From: Merluccius polli
Taxonomy: Eukaryota; Chordata; Actinopteri; Gadiformes; Merlucciidae
Reading direction: 5' to 3'
Assembly (NCBI GenBank): GCA_030340625.1
Contig: JAOPHQ010003696.1
Span: forward strand, 586,001-650,000
Length of the DNA stretch: 64,000 nt
Numbering within the stretch: the stretch's first letter is position 1; every line of letters begins with the position of its first letter. The notes beneath the pieces were generated by a model. The model saw nothing but the letters and a program-made list of their open reading frames with translations, ran no database searches and was not told where the DNA came from. Shown here one piece after another: positions 1 to 8,930 of the stretch. The translations under genes and the position numbers were made by a program.

Positions 1-206
1 GACTTTGAGACAAGAGAACTGGAAGTGCCAAAATGTTAACGGTTTTTCCGGGTTTTAGGACTCATTCCTGCACCACTCTACTGTATATTGGTGGTTGTGG
101 GATTTCATTCATAAGTCGAACAACCTATTGAGTGAGAAATGGTCTATAGGGATTTGCCCAACTTCATAAGACATTGATACATTAGACACAACTACATTGA
201 TTACAC
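1..206. other. unannotated flank
   Basis: AT-rich sequence with no recognisable coding motif or repeat. Its last 8 bases (199-206, GATTACAC) are the left target-site duplication of the adjacent hAT MITE. Confidence 0.6.
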
Positions 207-424
207 CAGTAGCGGAACAAGTCAGAGGCGGGCTGGGGGGCGAGGCAAATGACCGGGCCCTTTACGGTATGCGTTTGGGGGGTTCGGTTGCGCGATTGTC
301 GACGGGGGGTGCCGGTGCGCGATTGTCGACGGGGGGGGGGGAGTTCGCGAACATCATCCATAGCCGGGCCCTTAGAGACCCGGGGGCGGCCGCCCACCCA
401 GCCCCCCCTCACGCTCCGCCCCTG
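207..424. mobile_element. short non-autonomous hAT element (MITE), 218 bp
   Basis: The terminal inverted repeats read CAGTAGCGGAAC at 207 and, on the other strand, CAGGGGCGGAGC from 424. The element is flanked by a perfect 8-bp direct repeat GATTACAC at 199-206 and 425-432. An 8-bp duplication with CAG-type ends is the hAT signature. The interior is very GC-rich and holds a direct repeat of the block GCGCGATTGTCGACGGGG at about 290-335. It has no coding capacity; the ORFs crossing it are compositional. The superfamily rests on the TSD and ends, and the family is not identified. Confidence 0.85.
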
Positions 425-432
425 GATTACAC

Positions 433-2232
433 GGAAACAATGTATTTTATCAATATTCACCATTTGGATCTCCCTACAGCACACGTTTTTTCTTTCAGTT
501 GGCATTGTGCAGAATTCCCACAAGTGCACCTGTTGAGACTTATACAGTGCAGACAATTTAGACTCAATATGAGTACAGTATACCTACCAATGTAGGGCAT
601 ACACCATAACAGTGTATCTAAGTTCTGGCAAGATGTGACTGAGAAGTACAGGGCTATTATATATAGTGTTTGATTATTTTCGCTGCGCTGGTTGGATGCA
701 AACGCGCGTACAATAATATATTGGCCAACTAGCTCTACAAAATAGTCTATCCTAGCTTGTTTGCAAGTTGGAGCGAGAAAGCTTATGGACATGAGACATA
801 AACAGACCAGCTACGGCAGAGAGCATCGCTCACACACAAGGCACGGTAACAATATCACACCGAATTGTTACCATTGAGAAATGTTCTGCTGGATTCTATT
901 AAGCGGAACAGACTCAGCTGACTCTTCCCATTCTGGGACAGACTCCGGCTCAAACATGTAGGGTCTCACTGTTGTTTCTGAAGCGGCCACCATGATTACG
1001 GTAAACGACGCGTCAAGCTTGTTTACCTTGAGCAGCATGGGAGCTCTACTCTCCGCCACCGCAAAACCTTCTAATGAGGCGGCCAATCGGAGCAGAGCTC
1101 ATTACCATACATCCCCACGCCCACAAAACAGCATGTTCTTCAGCGTAGAGAAAATGAGCGGCAGACACATACACTACAGAAGCTGGATTGAGTTTTTAAT
1201 ATATAAACTTCACTAATTTCTTGTAAAGACCCCAGGGAACAATTAAAAAAAAAAAAAAAGCGTATTATTCCTCTCCTTTAAGAGTTATATTTGAACACTA
1301 ACAATTCTAGAACACATAAAAAGTCCCATTTGTGTGTATGTGGGAGTTTAAGAGTTTAAAAGTTTAAATACTTAAAAATATATAGTTTAAAAGTGTTGAG
1401 TCATTCTATAAAAGTTTGGATATTAAGGTGATATTTAAAGTCTGAATTATTGTTCTAGCATAAAGTATGAAGGAGTAGTTGAGTAGGGAAGTTTGGGTAT
1501 TAATAATAATAATAATAATAATAATTTTTAAAAGTGCAGCACCTAATAAAGGTTCATCACCTTCAGTGGGTTACACCTTGAGCTTTGGCCTTGTAAGACA
1601 GGCCCTCAGGCGGGTAAAACGGGCAGACATTGAACTTGTGTGGAGGTAGAGGAGTAAAGGGCTCAGTGTGCAATCTGTCCCCGCCATTGCAGTATGATAC
1701 TTGAAACTTTTTCTCTTTTTTTGGTTTTTGTCTTTGTCTCTTCCCAAGTCTCTCTCTTTCTCTCTCTGACAACTTTATTCATGTATTTGAGCACTCTGTC
1801 AATATATATATATATATTTTTTCCCCCCTTCCACTCGGTCCCAGAAAAAGTTGGGGATTCCTCCACAGGGACCGAAGCTACTTGAGGTTGTCAGCAAACA
1901 GGCAGGATGGCTGCTTTGTAGCGGGGGCCTTGTTATCTTGACTTGTTTGATACGGAACTCCGCAGAGTCTACCTATCGGGAGAGAAGAAAGACGACCCTA
2001 AGGTAAGCGAGATTATGACAAGAATTTATCATCGCTACCCTTCTTATTTACATTGACTTTCTTCCCCCGCACGCACCAGGTACACTCGTTCAAACTCACA
2101 TGTACACACATACAGGCAGAGTGAAATAAACATGTACACATCAAGATACAAAACATATACACACACACACTTGAGAACAAAGCAATCCAGGAATTAACTG
2201 TTTGTGTTTTGTGCCATGAAATGTCAACAACT
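433..2232. other. unannotated region
   Basis: No gene recognised. It contains a poly-A stretch near 1245, a TAA microsatellite at 1501-1525, a short TA run near 1801-1817 and a short CA run near 2158-2170. The last four bases (AACT, 2229-2232) are the left TSD of LTR element A. Confidence 0.6.
1501..1525. repeat. (TAA)n microsatellite
   Basis: About eight perfect TAA units in AT-rich sequence. Confidence 0.9.
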
Positions 2233-2618
2233 TGTGACAACCCGCTCCCCACCAGGGGGACCCGGGGGCTAGTGGTGGACGGGGTGTACCGCCGCCACCC
2301 ACTAGCCGGCGGCAGAGAGCACCACTATCCTCCCCGTAATCAGCCAGATGGGGGACACCTGGCCAGGGGGAGGAACCGAGAGGGCGGACATCTTAAAAGG
2401 AGGCCGAAGCCTCACTCCAGGAGAGAGAGGAGGCCCGGTCCAGGAGGAGGCCGAGGACATTGACGTGATTGTATGTGGCTCACGGAGACCCATCAGTTTA
2501 ATTTATGTAATGTTTATTCACTGTGCTTGATGTGAATAAATGCCTATTTGGGCTTAACCTTGATGTCTGACGTGATACTTACCGTGAGAACACCAACGTT
2601 GGGAAACGGGTTGCCACA
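2233..2618 (+). repeat. 5' LTR of element A
   Basis: 386 bp with TG...CA ends and the short inverted repeat TGTGGCAACCCG/TGTGACAACCCG. A polyadenylation signal AATAAA lies near 2535, and a TTAAAA stretch near 2393 is the only TATA-like element I see. The 3' copy at 8541-8926 differs at four sites. The internal region starts at 2619; a TGG at 2621 could open a primer-binding site, but I could not assign a tRNA. Confidence 0.95.
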
Positions 2619-2684
2619 TATGGTGGAGAAGGCGGGCAACTTGAACCCTCTACAAACTCACGGTAGAGTAACCGCCCACACAGC

Positions 2685-3480
2685 ATGCAGAACCCAGACG
2701 GGGCCGCTGCCGCCCAACGGGAAACGGCGGAGAGTATCGCCCTGCTCCGCAAAGCGGTTCTCCGACTGACCCAGCACGCCATCCGCGACTCCCCGACCGC
2801 CGCTCCGACCAGTAGGCTCACCAAGCTCGGTCCAGATGACGACGTGGAGGCATACCTGAAGGTGTTTGAGTGGACCGCCAGGAGGGAGAGCTGGCCGGAG
2901 GACCAATGGGCCCATATCCTGTCGCCATTTCTCACCGGTCCCGCACAGCAGGCGAGCCAGGACCTTTCGGCCGAGACCGCCAGCCAGTATCCCGTCCTTA
3001 AGCAGGCTATAATGGCCTACTACAGACACAACCTCGCGGCCAGGGCCCAACGTTTCCATGATTGACGATTTGACATACGGGTCAGGTACGGACCCAGATC
3101 GCCCAGCATGGTCGCCTTGTGTGTCGGTGGCTGGCGACAGGCGAGGGACCCAGCCCGCTGGACCGGGTGTTAATAGACAATACCGTTCGTCAGCTGCCGC
3201 CAGATGCACAAAAGATACTGGCCCACCATCACCCCGACACGGTGGATGATCTGATCCGGCAGCTGGAGAACTGGCAGGTGGCCCAGCAGCTGAGCGCCAG
3301 TCCCCAAACCACCTCCCGACCTACCGAGACCCGCCGAGACCGACGGGGACCCAGGACCTCGCCGCAGACACCACCACCAGAACCGCCGATCGTGGCCCAG
3401 GAGGGCCACGAGGGGAGACGGTGCTACACCTGCGACCAGACCAGCCATATCGCCCGATACTGTACGAGAGACCGGGATGT
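2685..3480 (+). pseudogene. gag: gag of element A: SCAN-like capsid region and one zinc knuckle, frameshifted
   Basis: This is the structural Gag polyprotein of element A. The first frame (2685-3065) encodes about 126 residues, including a capsid-like stretch around EAYLKVFEWTARRESWPEDQWA. The reading then moves to another frame, open from about 3074, which continues with CRWLATGEGPSPLDRVLIDN and LPPDAQKILAHHHPDTVDDL. This second part resembles the C-terminal half of the vertebrate SCAN domain (helix, LP, then HHP and a final acidic helix). A CCHC zinc knuckle, C-x2-C-x4-H-x4-C, lies at 3422-3463 (CYTC...H...C) and marks the nucleocapsid. An in-frame stop just upstream of 3074 and the frame change make this copy non-functional. 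The ATG at 2685 is chosen because it lies 66 bp after the LTR and opens the homologous frame. Confidence 0.85.
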
Positions 3481-4267
3481 GTCGATGCCGTCGGCCTACG
3501 GGGACGAGGGGACGCGCCGACCCTGCATGCTGGCCACCTGTTTGGCGCAGGGGATGACAGGGGTCCCGACGATACCAGCGCGGGTCATGAACCGGGACAC
3601 GCAGGCTCTCCTGGACACGGGCAGCGTGGTAACCCTTCTCCGCCCCGATCTGGCGGGGGGAACGGAGGGGGACCCGATGGAGGTTGCCTGCGTCCACGGG
3701 GACACCCGTACCTACGGGACCTGCCACGTGGTCATCCGGACCCCCTACGGGGTGTTCACCGCCAGGGCGGGGATTGTGCCCCACCTGCCGGTGCCGCTCC
3801 TGATAGGGAGGGATTGCCCGATATTCCAGCGGCTGTGGAATCCGGAGCGGGGATCCCGGCCACGGAGAGAGCCTCCCCGCCGAGGAGGGAGGAGGGCTCG
3901 ACCAGCCTACGGGGCCACAAGGGTCCCGGCAACCCCGGGGGAGTCGACGGCAGAGGACCAGGGGTCCGAGGGGAACGGTCCCTCACCACCGGGTTCCCCG
4001 ATCCCCACGGCAGGGGGGGTCCACCCGGGCCGGATCGCAGGGGCCGCCCCCAGGCACCCCGGACACCCTGACGGCGTCCGAGCGGAACGACCCACCCAAG
4101 GGTCCCGAGAGTTCCCCCCTCACCGAGTTCTCGGACTTCTTACCGGCAGGGGGGGAAGGGACTGCTCGGGCGGGCCAGTTCGCCAGCGCCCAACTCCAGG
4201 ACGACGCACTAAAGCAATGCCTGGAGCCACGTCCTCGCCCGCGACGGACAAACCCGGGAATCGGTGA
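3481..4267 (+). pseudogene. pro: aspartic protease of element A
   Basis: It continues in the same frame as the zinc knuckle. The retropepsin active-site motif LLDTGS is at 3608-3625, with the catalytic Asp codon at 3614, followed about 50 codons later by PVPLLIGRD, the usual hydrophobic-G-R/D element of the second loop. The protease would cleave the Gag-Pol polyprotein. Downstream of about 3900 the frame becomes proline-, glycine- and arginine-rich and looks out of register. Several G and C runs there (for example 4013-4020) are likely sites of frameshift. The linker that normally leads into the integrase is better readable in another frame around 4150-4260. The 4-bp overlap with the next frame (4264) is therefore probably a by-product of decay and not a designed junction. 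Confidence 0.8.
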
Positions 4268-5565
4268 GTAGCTTACCGCACCCACATGGGGGGGGGCTGC
4301 TCTACCGGGTAGTGGAACAAGAGGGGGGGGTGACGGAACAATTAGTGGTCCCGAGACCGTACGTTAGCAAGGTGCTATTTATGGCCCACACACACTTCCT
4401 GGGAGCACATCTGGGCATGGACAAAACCTGGGACCGGGTCTTAGCCCGATTTTACTGGCCGGGGGTAAAACGGGACGTAGAACAATATTGCCAGAGGTGT
4501 CCTGAGTGCCAGGGGGTAGCCCCTAAAACCACGGTAAGAAACCCCCTCATTCCCATGCCCATTATAGAGACCCCGTTTGACCGGATACCCCTTGATATTG
4601 TGGGGCCCCTCCCCAAGACCAGCCGGGGACACCGGTATATCCTGGTGCTGGTGGACTACGCCACCCGGTACCCAGAAGCCCTACCCCTACGCGCGGCCAC
4701 AGCTAAGGCGGTAGCTAAGGAGCTCATGCTACTGTTTAGCCGGGTGGGGATAGCGAGGGAGGTACTAACAGATCAGGGCTCATGCTTCATGTCACGGGTA
4801 ATGAAGGAATTACTTAGACTTCTCCAGGTTACGCAGCTCCGGACGTCGGTGTATCACCCCCAGACGGATGGCCTAGTGGAGCGGTTCAATAAGACCCTAA
4901 AACAGATGCTGAAAAAAGCCATGGACGCCGACGGGAAGAACTGGGACCAGCTACTGCCCCATGTCTTTTTTGCCGTGCGGGAGGTGCCCCAGGCCTCCAC
5001 TGGATTTTCGCCATTCGAGCTGCTCTACGGGAGAAGGCCCCGGGGAATCTTAGACCTCGCCAAGGAGGCGTGGGAGAGCCAGCCATCCCCCCATCGCACC
5101 ACGCTGGACCATGTGGAACAGGTGAGGGACCGCATGGAGAAGTAAAGAAGCGCGCTCAACACCTAAGTGCTTCAACTGGGTGCTTAAACTCACTTGATAC
5201 TAAATCAAAAACTTTGAAAGTAAATAAAGCAAGCACTCCCGCATGGCCCAGGTGTGGCCCATTGTCCGAGACCACCTCCGGCGAGCACAGCAGGCCCAGG
5301 CGAAGGTCTACAACAGGGGAGCCCAGCTGCGCATCTTCCGACCGGGCGACCTGGTATTGGTCCTGGTTCCCACGGCGGAGTGCAAATTCCTGGCCAAATG
5401 GCAGGGACCGTACGAGGTGGTCGAACGGGTGGGTGAGGTAAACTACCGGGTACGACAACCCGGGAGAGGTAAGCCCACCCAGTTATACCATATAAACATT
5501 CTGAAGCAGTGGAGGGGGGGAGTGGACCCTCCAGACCCGGCACCCCTGGTGTTGGCGGCCCGTCG
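4264..5565 (+). pseudogene. int: integrase of element A, placed before RT and interrupted by a 101-bp insertion
   Basis: This is a DDE integrase that would insert element cDNA into the genome. The order is an N-terminal HHCC zinc finger (H-x3-H around THFLGAHLGMDK; C-x2-C in CQRCPECQ, about 4381-4515), then a catalytic core with D in LDIVGPL, D in LTDQGSCFMS and E in HPQTDGLVERFNKTLK (about 4590-4905). The frame is open to the stop at 5143. The C-terminal part resumes at about 5247 with WQGPYEVVERV and LYHINILKQW, the GPY/F module. The break is the 5138-5238 insertion, which has 8-bp direct repeats; without it the two halves are in continuous homology. Position relative to RT is the diagnostic feature: RT starts only after this domain. 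Confidence 0.9.
5138..5238. mobile_element. 101-bp insertion in integrase flanked by 8-bp direct repeats
   Basis: The octamer CCGCATGG occurs at 5130-5137 and again at 5239-5246. The sequence between them is AT-rich, unlike the GC-rich coding sequence around it, and brings a stop at 5143. Removing it plus one repeat rejoins the integrase frame. I see no clear terminal inverted repeats, so the class is unknown; a tiny hAT-derived MITE is one possibility given the 8-bp duplication. Confidence 0.75.
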
Positions 5566-5986
5566 CGGAATCCCGCTGGTTCCAGTGGGGGAGGACCTCA
5601 GCCCGGCCCAGAAGCAGGATCTCGACAAGATCATTATGCAACACCAGGATGTGTTCTCCGAGATCCCCGGGAGAACATCGGTCGCACACCATGATATCCG
5701 GACGGCGCCGGGAGTAAAGGTACGAGTTCCCCCCTACAGAGTCCCAGAAGCCCGGCGGGAGGCCATCCAGGAGGAGGTAGGGCGAATGCTGCGGCTCCGG
5801 GTCATCGAGGAGTCACACAGTGCCTGGTCCAGCCCGGTCATCCTCGTGCCCAAACCTGACGGGACGTTCAGGTTCTGCAATGACTTCCGGAGGCTGAACA
5901 AGGTGTCCGAGTTCGACGCCTACCCCATGCCCAGGGTGGATGAGTTGATCGAGCGACTCGGACCAGCCAGGTACCTCACCACCCTG

Positions 5987-7496
5987 CAGGGTTCGTACGG
6001 TCATGAATAACCTGGAAAAGTCATGGAATTTTAAAATGGTTATTTCCAGGCCTGGAAAGGCGCTTGAAAAAAATAAAATCGCAAAAGTTTTGGAAAAGTC
6101 ATGGAAATTTGTAACATTCATATTAGGGATGGGCATAATTAATCGATGATCGATCATTGATCGTTAAGAAATGTGTCGATCAATTTATATTGTTATCGAT
6201 CAAAAGGACGTTGTGTTGCATACTGTGAGTCTTGAAGCGGTGCCCGGTGATCGCGGCTTTAGTTCCCCGTGTCTGATCGCTGTAATTCGGAGCGTGAATA
6301 TCGGTTGAATATCTAATATCTTTCTAACTTTAAAAAACACTTTAGTATTGTTTAAGCCGATAGTCGCACATCCCTCGTAACTACGCCGTGAAGGTGAACC
6401 CTCCCGGACTCCACTATTAACATGAACCGCTCCGCCGGAGGAGCCGCACATCCACACGCACCGGACACCACAATACAAACACACATGTTTTACATTTGAT
6501 TGCTTTTAAATAAAGTTGTGTGCAGTTATACGGTTAAATACGATTATTGATTAATGACCGATTGCGTACTGCGGTCAAGACAGCCGTCTCTCGGTTTCGC
6601 GTGGTCAAGCCAGCCGCTCCAACATTTTAAATATTTCCGTAAATGTGACATTTTAGCAAAACGTTCAGCCTCATATCTGTTTTCTGACTAAGGTATTTAT
6701 TTTAGATAGTTCATGCAATTGTTTCTAAATGTGTGGCTCATCTTTTTGTCGCGAGTCTTTTCCGAGCGCCGGCCACATATTGTATAGGCATATGTCGGCC
6801 TTTTTTCCCTTTTTTCCAAAACAGTTATACAGTTTAATGCCCACTTTTACTGCCGTGTTTGATTATTGTTGGCCGATAAGTAGGCTACTTATTGTAATTG
6901 GAATACAGATTTAGTCTTGTTGGATCGTTTCCAAACCTTTAAGAGCGCATGTAGGCGCATTGTTCGGCTTTTACGAGCGCCGCATAGGCCTATAACCAGG
7001 GACGGGCTGCCATAGGGAGGTTCGGGAGATTTCAGACCGAGCCGTCCGGCCGTAATATATATATATATTTTTTATTTTATTTTGTGTATTATTATTTTTG
7101 GGCCGGTCCATCTATTTGGGCCGGTCCAGGACTGTCATAATACGGTCGGTCGGGGGCCCCCGCCATCAACAATCGCGCACCCCCACAAAAATAACGATTA
7201 ATCGATAATTGATCTTAAAATGCCCATCCCTAATTCATATTTTCAGGTCGTTCATTTATGCTGAGTTTGAAATAATTTATATGCTTTAAAAAGAAATACG
7301 CGCAAATTATAAGCAGGCATACGCTGAATACTACTGAAAAGTTTGTTGGCCATAGTTTTAATACTACATTTGATCACTTTTTCATGTATACACCGAGATT
7401 TCACAAAATGTTTGGTCATGGAAATTTGGTTTAAAGTCATGGAAAAGTCTTGGAAAAGTCATGGAAATCTTTTGGTCAAAATGTGTATGAACCCTG
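5987..7496. mobile_element. non-autonomous hAT-like element with 6-bp TSD, inserted in RT of element A
   Basis: The ends are CAGGGTTCGTACGG at 5987 and the inverse GTATGAACCCTG ending at 7496. They are flanked by ACCCTG at 5981-5986 and 7497-7502; the RT codons on either side join without loss when the element and one repeat are removed. The subterminal blocks repeat GGAAAAGTCATGGAA in both orientations (6013-6112 and 7428-7470). CAGGG ends with a 6-bp duplication fit the short-TSD hAT group. There is no coding capacity. Much of its length is the second hAT at 6124-7232. Confidence 0.85.
6124..7232. mobile_element. non-autonomous hAT element nested inside the first hAT
   Basis: The ends are TAGGGATGGGCATAA at 6124 and the inverse ATGCCCATCCCTA ending at 7232. 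A perfect 8-bp TSD ATTCATAT is at 6116-6123 and 7233-7240. Subterminal sequence carries ATCGAT/TTAATCG motifs on both sides. The interior has a (TA)n run near 7056 and GGGCCGGTCC repeats near 7101-7128. No transposase is recognisable. A related fragment appears at 52276-52380. Confidence 0.9.
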
Positions 7497-8540
7497 ACCC
7501 TGGACCTGACCAAGGGGTATTGGCAGGTGCCGTTGACCCGGACAGCCCGGGAGAAGACGGCGTTCGCGACCCCGGGGGGTCTATACCAGTACACCATCCT
7601 CCCCTTCGGCGTCCATGGAGCCCCGGCCACCTTCCAGAGGATGATGGACCAGATCCTACGGCCTCACCGGGCCTACGCCGCCGCCTACATCGATGACATC
7701 ATCATCCACAGCAACAGCTGGGATGTCCACATCCGGCAGCTGCGGGCGGTGCTGGGGGAGCTACGGAAGGCGGGCCTCACCGCCAACCCGGCCAAATGCC
7801 GCCTCGGGCTGGAGGAGACGGCTTAGCTGGGGTACCAGGTAGGAAGGGAGAACGTCCGGCCGCAGGAGAGCAAGGTGGCCGCCATTCGGGACTGGCCCCG
7901 CCCCACCTCCAAGAAACAGGTGAAATCGTTTTTAGGACTGGTAGGCTACTACCAGCGGTTTATACCCGGCTTTGCCACGCTGGCCAGCCCTCTGAATGAC
8001 CTGACCCGGAAGGCCCTGCCTGACCGGATCCGGTGGTCCGAGGCAGCCGAGAAGGCCTTCGGGACGCTCAGGAGAGCCTTATGCTCGGAGCCGGTGCTCA
8101 TAACCCCTGACTTTCCTTTTCCCCTCATAGTGCACACGGACGCTTCGGAGGTGGGGCTGGGGGGAGTTCTCTCCCAGATCCGGGCCGGAGAGGAACACCC
8201 CATCACCTACATCAGTCGGAAACTCCTACCCAATGAGAGGAATTACTCCACGGTGGAGAAGGAGGCCCTGGCCATCAAGTGGACAGTGGACAAGCTAAAG
8301 TACTATCTCCTAGGTCGGGAGTTTACCCTGGTCACCGACCATGCCCCACTGAAGTGGATGGCCAGCGCCAAGGACAACAATGCCCGGGTGACGAGGTGGT
8401 TCCTGGCCCTCCAGGATTTCCACTTAAAGGTGGACCACCGTCCGGGCAAGGAGCACGCCAACGCCGATGCCCTGTCACGCCGGGATGCATGCCTGGGGTG
8501 GACCCCAGTCGACCCGAGGCTTCAGCCAGCGGTGAAGGAG

Positions 8541-8926
8541 TGTGACAACCCGCTCCCCACCAGGGGGACCCGGGGGCTAGTGGTGGACGGGGTGTACCGC
8601 CGCCACCCACTAGCCGGCGGCAGAGAGCACCACTTTCCTCCCCGTAATCAGCCAGATGGGGGACACCTGGCCAGGGGGAGGAACCGAGAGGGCGGACATC
8701 TTAAAAGGAGGCCGAAGCCTCACTCCAGGAGAGAGAGGAGGCCCGGTCCAGGAGGAGGCCGAGGACATTGACATGATTGTATGTGGCTCACGGAGACCCA
8801 TCAGTTTAATTTATGTAATGTTTATTCACTGTGCCTGATGTGAATAAATGCCTATTTGGGCTTAACCTTGATCTCTGACGTGATACTTACCGTGAGAACA
8901 CCAACGTTGGGAAACGGGTTGCCACA
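8541..8926 (+). repeat. 3' LTR of element A
   Basis: 386 bp, same ends as the 5' copy, polyadenylation signal AATAAA near 8843. Followed by the TSD AACT at 8927-8930. Confidence 0.95.
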
Positions 8927-8930
8927 AACT

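Larger units (their letters stand above)
5566..8540 (+). pseudogene. pol: reverse transcriptase-RNase H of element A, split by a hAT insertion
   Basis: RT/RNase H copies the element RNA into DNA. The first RT part runs to 5986: SAWSSPVILVPKPDGTFRFC at about 5818-5877, then FDAYPMPRVDELIERLG. The second resumes at 7503 with LTKGYWQVPL, LPFGVHGAPATFQ and the polymerase motif YIDD (AAAYIDDIIIH, about 7680-7712). A TAG stop at 7824-7826 breaks the frame, where a hydrophobic or aromatic residue is expected before LGYQ. The rest is open: FLGLVGYYQRFIPGF, then RNase H with HTDASEVGLGGVLSQ, STVEKEALAIKW and TDHAPLKWM, ending in ADALSR near 8475. Only about 65 bp separate the coding end from the 3' LTR, with a short purine stretch (GGTGAAGGAG) as polypurine tract. 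The insertion and the stop make it inactive. Confidence 0.92.
2233..8926 (+). mobile_element. Gmr1-like Ty3/gypsy LTR retrotransposon (element A) with nested hAT elements
   Basis: Two 386-bp LTRs (2233-2618, 8541-8926) start TGTGACAACCCG, end GGGTTGCCACA and are flanked by AACT (2229-2232 and 8927-8930). The LTRs differ at four positions by my reading, about 1 percent, so the insertion is fairly young. The coding order on the plus strand is gag, protease, integrase, reverse transcriptase, RNase H. Integrase lies before RT, which is Ty1/copia order, although the protein motifs are Ty3/gypsy. This arrangement is known from the Gmr1 group of deuterostome elements. The copy is dead: frameshifts in gag and after protease, a 101-bp insertion in integrase, a 1.5-kb hAT insertion in RT and a stop at 7824-7826. 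Without the hAT insertion and its TSD copy it would be about 5.2 kb. Confidence 0.95.

Noticed and set aside
197..595. Overlapping ORFs of 95-132 codons on both strands near the left edge
   Set aside because: They cross the GC-rich hAT MITE at 207-424 and its flanks; stop-poor composition explains them.
3170..4285. Long ORFs on the minus strand and in other plus frames across gag/protease of element A
   Set aside because: These are shadow frames of GC-rich retroelement coding sequence; the zinc knuckle and LLDTGS protease motif lie in only one frame.
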